From: Candidatus Poseidoniaceae archaeon
Lineage (GTDB): Archaea; Thermoplasmatota; Poseidoniia; Poseidoniales; Poseidoniaceae
Direction: 5' to 3'
NCBI GenBank assembly: GCA_013329295.1
Contig: DUKP01000100.1
Coordinates: forward strand, 2,186 to 11,311
DNA: 9,126 nt
The stretch's first letter is position 1. Each line of letters begins with the position of its first letter. The notes under the pieces are model-generated. The model was not told the origin of the DNA. It saw nothing but the letters and a program-made list of their open reading frames with translations, and searched no databases. The position numbers were made by a program, and so were the translations under genes. Below are positions 1 to 7,272 of the stretch, piece by piece.

Positions 1-1842
<1,842 letters not shown>

Positions 1843-1896
1843 GTGAAATTGTCAATACTGTGCAAGATTAAAAGTCGTGCAATATAACGGTGTGAT

Positions 1897-2574
1897 ATGC
1901 GTACTGCAGTCGTTACTGGCGCTAGTAGAGGAATAGGTTCTGAGTTCGTGGTTAGACTATTAGAAGATGGTTGGCGAGTTTATGCTGGGTATCGTTCTGA
2001 TATGCATAGGCTCGATCTAATCGAAAATGATAACCTATCTTGCCATAAATTAGATGTTACTTGTAATGAATCTATCAAGAAATTTGTAGAAAGTGTTGAT
2101 TCTTCTATTGATTTATTAATTAATAATGCGGGCGTTCCTGATGGTCGCTGGAGGAATATCAAGGAAATAGATGACCGGTGGATGTTGGAGGTTTTGGATA
2201 TAAATTCTGTTGGGCCGGTTCGAATGGTGAAGGAATTTTATGACAAGATGAGTCATGACTCGTTAACTACTGTAGCTATGATTAGTAGTTTGATGGGTTC
2301 AATAGATGATTGTCACTCTGGTAGATCTTATGCTTATCGGGCGTCAAAGACGGCCCTTAACATGTTGAGTGTTGCGATGAAAAAGGAGGCTTTGAAAGAT
2401 AATATTTCATTTTTGATTCTCCACCCTGGTTGGGTAAAAACGAGGATGGGGGGCGAACATGCTCCTGTTGAATTAAGTGACAGTGTTGAAGGAATGTTGG
2501 AGTTGATCTACTCGCATTCACTTGATAGTTCTGGACGTTTTGTGCAATATGATGGTGTTGATTTGCCTTGGTAG
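1897..2574 (+). CDS. Short-chain dehydrogenase/reductase, C-factor/sniffer-like
   Basis: Single-domain Rossmann-fold oxidoreductase of 225 residues, probably cytosolic and NADPH-dependent. Visible motifs are the nucleotide-binding TGASRGIG (7-14), NNAG (76-79), the structural Asn103 in DINSVGP, the catalytic Ser131 in MISSLMGS, Tyr147-Lys151 in YAYRASK, and HPGWVKTRMGG (176-186). Arg11 and Arg33 at the end of strand 2 favour NADPH over NADH. The short length, YAYRASK context and HPGWVKT segment resemble the C-factor/sniffer/carbonyl-reductase branch, whose members reduce carbonyls; the substrate cannot be read from sequence. The ATG start is preceded by GGTGTGAT (1889-1896), a weak archaeal Shine-Dalgarno. 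An AT-rich stretch, GATTAAAAG at 1866-1874, lies about 27 bases upstream and could be a TATA box, otherwise the gene is co-transcribed with katG. Its last seven bases overlap the start of the next reading frame. Confidence 0.93.
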   Translation: MRTAVVTGASRGIGSEFVVRLLEDGWRVYAGYRSDMHRLDLIENDNLSCHKLDVTCNESIKKFVESVDSSIDLLINNAGVPDGRWRNIKEIDDRWMLEVLDINSVGPVRMVKEFYDKMSHDSLTTVAMISSLMGSIDDCHSGRSYAYRASKTALNMLSVAMKKEALKDNISFLILHPGWVKTRMGGEHAPVELSDSVEGMLELIYSHSLDSSGRFVQYDGVDLPW

Positions 2575-2942
2575 AAACAAATACCCCTGTACTAACCCTT
2601 GTCATCAAATCTATCGAAAGTGAAGGGGTTACTAAATTAGAAGAAGAAGTTCAAGAATTGGTTGGTACTCTGTCAATGTTATGTTCTTTCTTAAGCGTGA
2701 AAGATTTCTGCTCATTTATTTTCTCTGAGAAATTTAAGCAATTAACTATGCAAGAATTAGAGATTGTTTTTGAAGTTGGAATATATTCTCGCCATGAGAT
2801 CACTTTACAATTATCAGCAAGTGTTGATGGTGTGATATTAAACGATTTAATTGGTCAAAATTGTTTTGAAAATGATCTCGTAATTTGTTCAACTATGGAT
2901 GATTTGGAAGCGATTATAGTTAGTTGGCTAACTAATTTTTGA
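2568..2942 (+). CDS. Hypothetical 124-residue protein overlapping the dehydrogenase stop
   Basis: I do not recognise this family. The frame opens at a TTG (2568) that overlaps the end of the dehydrogenase gene by 7 bases. In-frame stops at 2550 and 2559 rule out a longer form, and the first in-frame ATG is only at codon 37. GGTG at 2554-2557 is a possible but distant ribosome-binding site (10 bases from the TTG). The predicted protein is acidic and soluble, with no signal peptide and no convincing membrane segment. It alternates hydrophobic strands and charged helices: LTLVIKSIESEGV, then a Glu/Lys helix (KLEEEVQELVG), then VFEVGIYSRHEITLQLSAS, and a C-terminal MDDLEAIIVSWL. It fills what would otherwise be a 370-base gap, and overlap with the upstream gene suggests translational coupling. 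Its stop is 9 bases from the converging DDAH stop. Reality as a gene is likely, exact start uncertain, function unknown. Confidence 0.65.
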   Translation: MVETNTPVLTLVIKSIESEGVTKLEEEVQELVGTLSMLCSFLSVKDFCSFIFSEKFKQLTMQELEIVFEVGIYSRHEITLQLSASVDGVILNDLIGQNCFENDLVICSTMDDLEAIIVSWLTNF

Positions 2943-2951
2943 ATTGATTAT

Positions 2952-3761
2952 TCAATAAAATAGTGAGCAGCACGTCAGTGAACCGTCGGCAGCTCGTATT
3001 TCACTGAAATCTAAAGTGATAATGTCAAGTCCTAATTCAATAAGAGTTTTTTCTACTGTAGGATACCCTTTAGCAACTAATACTTTACCGCCAGGAAGAC
3101 CAATAGTATTGCAGCCATAGGTTTCTTCTTCAGGCATCCAAATCACTCGGGATCCTTCTGGTAACTCTCCAAATGCATCCTTTGGTAGATAGCCTTCAGG
3201 GGCTAAAATTACTTCATCTGTAGGAGTGGATGCTATGCTAGTTAGATGAAGAGCGTGTTCAGGGATGTCGATTACCCTTAGTTCATGGCCTAAGTGAGAT
3301 AGTAGATCTCGTAATTCTTCTATCCCTAAATCATTGGTTCGTGTTGAGCGTCCAACAAAAAATAAATCTCCTAAACGTAAGATGTCTCCTCCATCCATTC
3401 TTGCATCTCCGCTCATCCTACATACTTGTGCGCCGCCCATTTCAGTAACTAGGAAATTAGAAATCGGTGGTTGCTCATTTACCCTTGAAGGGTGGCCTGG
3501 GACTGGGAGCAGTACTCGTCCGTCAATAATCACGGCTTGGTCTTCAACAAAAAGACAGTCTGGATGATTCTCATCAGCATCAAGCATTACAACACTAATT
3601 CCTGCATCTTCAAGTGTGTTTTTGTAATCAGAATGTTGTTTTCTGGCAAGTTCGATATCTTTGGGTCCGCTACCAAAAAAGTTGGCTAAGGCGGAATGAT
3701 AAGAATCGGGTATGGCTCTTATCAGCGCCCTTTGTTTTTGGTCCAAACGAACCGTTGCCAT
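2952..3761 (-). CDS. N(G),N(G)-dimethylarginine dimethylaminohydrolase (DDAH)
   Basis: Hydrolyses asymmetric dimethylarginine or monomethylarginine to citrulline plus (di)methylamine; cytosolic, guanidine-modifying (amidinotransferase) fold. The 269-residue length matches single-domain DDAH enzymes. Visible landmarks are PDCLFVEDQAVI (67-78, with acidic Glu73/Asp74 that bind the guanidinium), PGHPSR (88-93, substrate-carboxylate Arg), MDGGDIL (122-128), GRSTRTN (137-143), the catalytic His172 in LHLTS, and the terminal DGSLTCCS (259-266) containing the nucleophilic cysteine, probably Cys264. This order and the TCCS ending are more like DDAH than arginine deiminase, which is longer. The ATG start lacks a good Shine-Dalgarno; GCATTAAGT (3785-3793, minus strand) sits 24-32 bases upstream, where a TATA box for a leaderless transcript would lie. 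The gene is 85 bases downstream of the Sco gene, so read-through from that operon is also possible. A related guanidino-compound substrate cannot be excluded. Confidence 0.9.
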   Translation of the reverse strand: MATVRLDQKQRALIRAIPDSYHSALANFFGSGPKDIELARKQHSDYKNTLEDAGISVVMLDADENHPDCLFVEDQAVIIDGRVLLPVPGHPSRVNEQPPISNFLVTEMGGAQVCRMSGDARMDGGDILRLGDLFFVGRSTRTNDLGIEELRDLLSHLGHELRVIDIPEHALHLTSIASTPTDEVILAPEGYLPKDAFGELPEGSRVIWMPEEETYGCNTIGLPGGKVLVAKGYPTVEKTLIELGLDIITLDFSEIRAADGSLTCCSLFY

Positions 3762-3784
3762 GTGTAAATCCGAAAGTTGTCCCC

Positions 3785-3793
3785 ACTTAATGC
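3785..3793 (-). promoter_or_regulatory. Possible TATA box for the DDAH gene
   Basis: On the minus strand this reads GCATTAAGT, centred about 28 bases before the DDAH ATG, which fits an archaeal TATA box giving a leaderless or near-leaderless message. It is a weak match in AT-rich DNA, so this is only a candidate. The rest of the 85-base gap shows nothing else I can name. Confidence 0.25.
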
Positions 3794-3846
3794 TTAGCCC
3801 AATACTGGTAATCAGTTTCTTGAATCCGGAAATTCGTTATCTCGGT

Positions 3847-4512
3847 TTAAATCTCAGAGACTAGATTCAATATATCTTCTTTAACTAAATCGATAATCCA
3901 ATCATAATCTCCCCACCAAATCCGTTGATTTCCTTCATGGTCAATTATCACCGTCCCTGTAGAATGGGCAATATTGTAATCATAAGAAGAAGGATGATGT
4001 CTGGCTGAAGTATTTGATTCGTTGGTGTTTTCTTCAATTTTAAATCCAACATCAAAATCTGTCCAAACCTGCGCTAGGGTTGACATTTCGGGAGAGTTTG
4101 GTTGAGTGTCTGCTACTGTTAAATGAGTCCAGTTAGATTTGGTCGATTGTTTCCATTCTTCCAATATGGTTGTGTTATCTCTCCAAGGATCTACTGTGAT
4201 TGTAAGGAACTCTAATTTTTCAAGTTGAGATTCGTTTAGACTTTCGTGAATATATCTTAGATTATATGTTACAACTGGGCAAATATCGTAACAATTAGTG
4301 AATAAGAAGGCTATTACTGTTACCTTTCCTTCTGTGTTTTGTTTGAAATTATAAGATGTGTTTTCGCTAGTAAGTAAATTAAAATCGGTTATTTCCTTAC
4401 CTGATGAAATTAAATCACCATGGAAAATAGATTCTGTATTATCATCAGAATTTATGCATCCTGGTAGAATGAACATTAAGCAAATTGTTAGCGTAATTAA
4501 TCTTTTTTTCAT
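3847..4512 (-). CDS. Sco1/SenC/PrrC-type copper chaperone lipoprotein
   Basis: Envelope thioredoxin-fold protein of the Sco family, which delivers copper to the CuA centre of cytochrome c oxidase or maintains its cysteines. The 221-residue protein begins with a short basic n-region (MKKR) and a hydrophobic stretch ending in LPGC (Cys19), a lipobox-like lipoprotein signal. The copper site is visible: CxxxCP at 74-79 (NCYDICP) and the third ligand His183 in AHSTGTVIIDHEG, plus the Sco-typical TVDPWRD (about 106-112). Six NxS/T sequons suggest an extracytoplasmic glycosylated protein. I start it at the ATG at 4512 rather than the adjacent in-frame TTG at 4515, because the strong ribosome-binding site GAGGTGA is 4 bases from the ATG but only 1 base from the TTG. 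It is 9 bases downstream of the propeller gene and so almost surely its operon partner. No oxidase subunits are visible here. Confidence 0.93.
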   Translation of the reverse strand: MKKRLITLTICLMFILPGCINSDDNTESIFHGDLISSGKEITDFNLLTSENTSYNFKQNTEGKVTVIAFLFTNCYDICPVVTYNLRYIHESLNESQLEKLEFLTITVDPWRDNTTILEEWKQSTKSNWTHLTVADTQPNSPEMSTLAQVWTDFDVGFKIEENTNESNTSARHHPSSYDYNIAHSTGTVIIDHEGNQRIWWGDYDWIIDLVKEDILNLVSEI

Positions 4513-4516
4513 CAAC

Positions 4517-4523
4517 TCACCTC
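4517..4523 (-). promoter_or_regulatory. Ribosome-binding site of the Sco gene
   Basis: On the minus strand this reads GAGGTGA, an almost perfect complement of the archaeal 16S 3' end. It is 4 bases upstream of the ATG at 4512 and overlaps the TGA stop of the propeller gene, implying translational coupling. It decides the start codon of the Sco gene. Confidence 0.8.
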
Positions 4524-6312
4524 AGACAATTGTTCCAATATATGGTATATCAATATCTAGTTGCACAACATACAAACCAGTTGAAATACAGGACGCGTAA
4601 GTAATTCCATTATGATGTTCAACCGCCCATAAAAATGGCACCCATGAAAATTCATAAAAATCAGATTCAAGGACTATTCCATCATCTCCGTGGGGAAGGA
4701 ACCAACCAATCGTAGCTTCTGCATAAGTGCCAATTCTATCATCTGGATCTGTTGGAGAGACTAGGGTTTCGATATCTAATACCCATAATCCTGCATGGTA
4801 GTGAGAAATATACAACCGCCCATCCCAACCACCTCCATGGCTTTGATCGGTAGATTCGTCGGTAACGAAATAAGCGCTATCTAAATTGTGTGGTGAAAAT
4901 AATAGCCATTCATCTGGGTCGGGGTTTATCTCACAATCTGCACCATAACAATGGTCTTCCGCCCATGGAATTTCCCAATCTCTGATTAATTTAGGTTGGA
5001 ATCGTAATTGGCCATCATAATATGTATAATCTGTAGTGTCTAAGAGGTAAATTATTCCTGTACCAACTGAAGTTGACAAAACTTCAACTGCTGCAGTGGT
5101 GACGTGGACTGGTTCATCTGAATATCCGAGATGAGACATGTCTAACATTTCTGGAAACGGTTCTGCATAATGTATGTATGAAACTCTGCCACCATTTTCA
5201 TTTCCAGTGGTCCCGCTATCTGGTTGGCCATCTTCATCTAAATCAAGGAAGTCCATCCACAAACCGACTTCTTCAGCACGCCACCTACATTGAACTGGAT
5301 TTCCTTGTCCTGTTTTACACAGTGTTGCATGTATTGCATATTCTTCAGGTGAATTTACTGGGTGTGGGACGTCTGTCACGTCTCCAATTCTAAGACCTGC
5401 TTCCCAATAACTTCCATAGATGAATGTCCTACCATATCTAGGGTCTGTTGGGTCGTCTCCCGGCCATAGTTGGACGGTCATATCGTGAATGTATATCCAG
5501 CCTCCTCTAGTGTGCTCCCAAGCAACTTCATACTCTCCAACTTTGATGATTGTATGGCCTAAACCAGAACCTGGAACACCAGGGATATTTCTTGCAGCAG
5601 AACCATCGAGATTTAGATGTGCAATAGTTACGCCTCCGCATGCTTCATCGATAGCATCATTACAGTTTTCATAATCTGGATTGGCAACAAATAGATACCA
5701 TTCTCCATCTATCATATGAGTGTAAAGATTGTGTGGCCCACTTGGGTGGTCAACATCATACCATGAATCAACCCAAGTTGGATTTTCTTTGTCAGTTACA
5801 TCGATTAGTGTAACAGAAACTTGGGCTGGGTCACTCCATTCACCAACGTTTGGATCTGCATATCCTGGATCGATTAATTGATTCTGCTGTACAATATATT
5901 CTCTACCATTGTATTCGATATATTTTACATCTAACACCTGTGTATTTGGGTCGGTGTATTTTCCAGTTACTACTGTATTTTCAGGGTCTGTTACATCAAC
6001 AATATGCATGTCATTCCATCCAGCTAAGTAAGCATAAGTTTCACCATCTGGAGTTGATGCAACTTGCACTTCAGCATTACCATTTGTGGTTAAAGGATTG
6101 AAATCTAACTGTTCAAAATTATCAGTCCCAACCATGTGTTGTGAAGCATTAGAGTGGTCGTGTCCTTCGTGTTGGAATAAAGGGTCTTCACTATCAAAAA
6201 CAATTGATTTCGGGCTTGTAGTTAATTCTTCATCACCTGAAAAAATATACAACGCACTTGATATCATCAGTAAAACTAGGAAGAAGGAGAGTGCTATTTC
6301 CTTGCCCCGCAT
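4522..6312 (-). CDS. Membrane-anchored LVIVD-repeat beta-propeller protein with His-rich juxtamembrane segment
   Basis: A 596-residue extracytoplasmic protein anchored by one N-terminal helix (about residues 6-24) without a lipobox. Just after the anchor comes a histidine cluster, HEGHDHSNASQH (48-59, His at 48, 51, 53, 59), typical of a metal-binding segment. The rest is beta-propeller-like, with LVIVD-type blades of the form xYLAxxxxxHIVDVTDPENP: clear at about 93-118 and 165-180, and near the C-terminus GRLYISHYHAGLWVLDI (498-514) and ITYASCISTGLYVVQLDI (570-587). Many conserved-looking His (HNLYTH, GHTIIK, EHTRGG, SPHNLD, SHYH) and Cys residues lie between blades. LVIVD proteins are common in marine archaea and bacteria but poorly characterised; biochemical activity is unknown. 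I start at the ATG at 6312; an in-frame TTG at 6324 would only add MALT. It heads an operon with the Sco gene, which hints at a copper or redox role. Resemblance to the selenium-binding-protein propeller is possible but not shown. Confidence 0.85.
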   Translation of the reverse strand: MRGKEIALSFFLVLLMISSALYIFSGDEELTTSPKSIVFDSEDPLFQHEGHDHSNASQHMVGTDNFEQLDFNPLTTNGNAEVQVASTPDGETYAYLAGWNDMHIVDVTDPENTVVTGKYTDPNTQVLDVKYIEYNGREYIVQQNQLIDPGYADPNVGEWSDPAQVSVTLIDVTDKENPTWVDSWYDVDHPSGPHNLYTHMIDGEWYLFVANPDYENCNDAIDEACGGVTIAHLNLDGSAARNIPGVPGSGLGHTIIKVGEYEVAWEHTRGGWIYIHDMTVQLWPGDDPTDPRYGRTFIYGSYWEAGLRIGDVTDVPHPVNSPEEYAIHATLCKTGQGNPVQCRWRAEEVGLWMDFLDLDEDGQPDSGTTGNENGGRVSYIHYAEPFPEMLDMSHLGYSDEPVHVTTAAVEVLSTSVGTGIIYLLDTTDYTYYDGQLRFQPKLIRDWEIPWAEDHCYGADCEINPDPDEWLLFSPHNLDSAYFVTDESTDQSHGGGWDGRLYISHYHAGLWVLDIETLVSPTDPDDRIGTYAEATIGWFLPHGDDGIVLESDFYEFSWVPFLWAVEHHNGITYASCISTGLYVVQLDIDIPYIGTIV

Positions 6313-6340
6313 GGTTAATGCCAACCTATTGTCCGTTTTG

Positions 6341-6348
6341 ACTTTATG
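6341..6348. promoter_or_regulatory. Candidate TATA element shared by two divergent genes
   Basis: This reads ACTTTATG on the plus strand and CATAAAGT on the minus strand, in the 74 bases between the divergent starts (6312 minus, 6387 plus). A start site about 26 bases away would fall near 6319 for the propeller gene (leader about 7 bases) and near 6371 for the secreted protein (just before its ribosome-binding site). One element, or two overlapping ones, could therefore serve both genes. The alternative for the minus gene is GATTTAATC at 6362-6370. Weak consensus, so tentative. Confidence 0.35.
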
Positions 6349-6374
6349 TGATGATGATTTGGATTAAATCAGCG

Positions 6375-6383
6375 GGGGGCGAT
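6375..6383 (+). promoter_or_regulatory. Ribosome-binding site supporting a TTG start at 6387
   Basis: GGGGGCGAT can pair with the archaeal anti-Shine-Dalgarno (complement of GGAGGTGAT) at eight of nine positions, counting one G-U pair. It is followed by 3 bases and then TTG at 6387, the same spacing seen for the Sco gene on the minus strand. It lies inside the longer frame that begins at GTG/ATG 6348-6354, so it argues for the shorter protein. Confidence 0.6.
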
Positions 6384-6386
6384 AAT

Positions 6387-7022
6387 TTGCGTGTATGGGT
6401 AGTTGGAATTTTATTCATTCTGATGAGCCCTTGTATTACCGTTCAAGCACACACCCCTAATGTAATGATGTCTATTTTGAAAGAAGATGGCCCAGTACCG
6501 AAAGATGTTTTGGAAACCGCTGGTTTTGTAGCAGGAGATGGTGTGAAATTCAAAATGGGTGACAGTACTAATAATTCAACAATCCGAGTAAGTATTGATA
6601 TTGATGATGATGGTGCTTTCAATGAGAGTATTGATTATTTTTCACCATGGTTGGTATTTGATTGTCAATATGATGAAAATGGAACTCTATTGAATTCGGA
6701 ATGTGTTGAATCCGACGTATTCTATTTTAATGGTACAAATGGTTCTGGAATTTACAGTTATCAAGTTGAAAGAATGATAAATGGTAGCCATACTGATTTT
6801 TGGGTTAACACAATTTTTGTTGGAGTTGATATCCATGAAGAAGGTGGGATTCCAAGTGTTGGTGACTGTTTTGGTGCAGGATGTGAGGATGTTGAAGAGT
6901 TGGAGAGTAGTGATAGTAACTCCAAAAAGGATTTGATTTCAGCATTGATGGTTATTTCAGCAATTGGTTTGGTTGTTGTTTCATTAAGTATTTGGAATGA
7001 AAAAAGTAGTGAAGAAGAGTAA
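6387..7022 (+). CDS. Secreted, C-terminally anchored protein of unknown family with predicted mature N-terminal histidine
   Basis: I do not recognise the family. From the TTG at 6387 it is 211 residues: a compact Sec signal peptide (MRVWVVGILF onward, residues 1-21) ending VQA, with His22 as the predicted first mature residue (HTPNVMM). An outer domain of about 155 residues follows, with four cysteines: one pair in CQYDENGTLLNSEC and one in CFGAGC. It is strongly acidic and rich in sequons (NNST, NES, NGT, NGTNGS, NGS). An acidic/serine linker leads to one transmembrane helix (about 183-203) and a short charged tail (NEKSSEEE), so the domain faces outside. An Asp-rich DIDDDG segment may bind calcium. 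Longer starts at ATG 6351/6354 would add 11-12 residues and give a poorer signal peptide; the ribosome-binding site favours TTG. It is head-to-head with the propeller-Sco operon, suggesting a shared process. A copper-binding role is inference only. Confidence 0.75.
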   Translation: MRVWVVGILFILMSPCITVQAHTPNVMMSILKEDGPVPKDVLETAGFVAGDGVKFKMGDSTNNSTIRVSIDIDDDGAFNESIDYFSPWLVFDCQYDENGTLLNSECVESDVFYFNGTNGSGIYSYQVERMINGSHTDFWVNTIFVGVDIHEEGGIPSVGDCFGAGCEDVEELESSDSNSKKDLISALMVISAIGLVVVSLSIWNEKSSEEE

Positions 7023-7038
7023 GTTTTAGCTTCAAGGC

Positions 7039-7146
7039 TATCCTTCAATTAAAGGGCATGAGGTGTCATTCTCATCAATTATTACATTATTAGCCCATAA
7101 GTAAGGGATGCGTGTTTTTGTTTTCTTAGCAGTTCTTTTCTTGCAA
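7039..7146 (-). CDS. Possible 35-residue small ORF (very uncertain)
   Basis: Minus-strand frame bounded upstream by a stop at 7153-7155, with a TTG at 7144-7146 and a TAG at 7039-7041. The peptide has a basic N-terminus (QKRTAKKTKTR) and a more protein-like second half (IPYLWANNVIIDENDTSC then PLIEG). It would converge on the gene ending at 7022. There is no recognisable Shine-Dalgarno or ATG, and an open frame this short is expected by chance in AT-rich DNA; the basic run is also just the complement of a T-rich tract that may be a terminator. Recorded because it is the only coding candidate in the 250-base gap. Confidence 0.12.
7114..7141 (+). terminator. Oligo-T tract, possible archaeal terminator
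   Basis: Three T runs in close succession (TTTTT, TTTT and TTTT, with interspersed C/G) on the plus strand, about 95-120 bases after the stop of the secreted-protein gene. Archaeal RNA polymerase terminates at such tracts without needing a hairpin. The distance from the stop is larger than usual. A small hairpin with stem ATGAG/CTCAT (7059-7063 with 7072-7076) lies upstream. Confidence 0.35.
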
Positions 7147-7188
7147 TAAATTTTAGTTGATACAACTATCATACTATCAATAATATAT

Positions 7189-7204
7189 TGTACATGCTAG
7201 TACA
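7189..7204. promoter_or_regulatory. Palindrome TGTAC-N6-GTACA, possible operator
   Basis: Perfect 5-base inverted repeat arms separated by 6 bases, a dyad geometry typical of a dimeric helix-turn-helix regulator. It sits about 12 bases upstream of the likely TATA box of the M28 peptidase gene, where an activator would bind. Regulator unknown; short dyads also occur by chance. Confidence 0.3.
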
Positions 7205-7215
7205 TAAATCAATTG

Positions 7216-7228
7216 TTTAAAATTTTAA
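7216..7228 (+). promoter_or_regulatory. Candidate TATA box for the M28 peptidase gene
   Basis: TTTAAAATTTTAA, containing a 12-base perfect palindrome (7217-7228), is the best TATA-like sequence in the 250-base gap. Transcription would start near 7245-7250, giving a leader of about 25 bases before the ATG at 7273. A short inverted repeat AACC-GAT-GGTT (7234-7244) lies next to the predicted start site and could be a repressor site. Confidence 0.4.
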
Positions 7229-7272
7229 CATTGAACCGATGGTTTGAGAAATAGGCATAGTTAGGCTCGGAT

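Noticed and set aside
3334..3689. Plus-strand open frames opposite DDAH
   Set aside because: They overlap conserved DDAH motifs on the other strand and carry no recognisable domain.
4513..4515. TTG at 4515 as the Sco start
   Set aside because: It is only one base from GAGGTGA, too close for initiation; the ATG at 4512 has proper spacing.
5850..6101. Plus-strand open frame inside the propeller gene
   Set aside because: Low-complexity Leu/His/Tyr composition typical of an antisense reading of Asp/Val/Tyr-rich propeller repeats; no start signals.
6429..6446. MSPC as a lipobox in the secreted protein
   Set aside because: Proline before the cysteine is not accepted in a lipobox, and a standard cleavage site (VQA before His) follows.
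7023..7272. tRNA or structured RNA in the largest intergenic gap
   Set aside because: No cloverleaf arms, T-loop consensus or long stable stems are visible; only short AT-rich dyads and T tracts.
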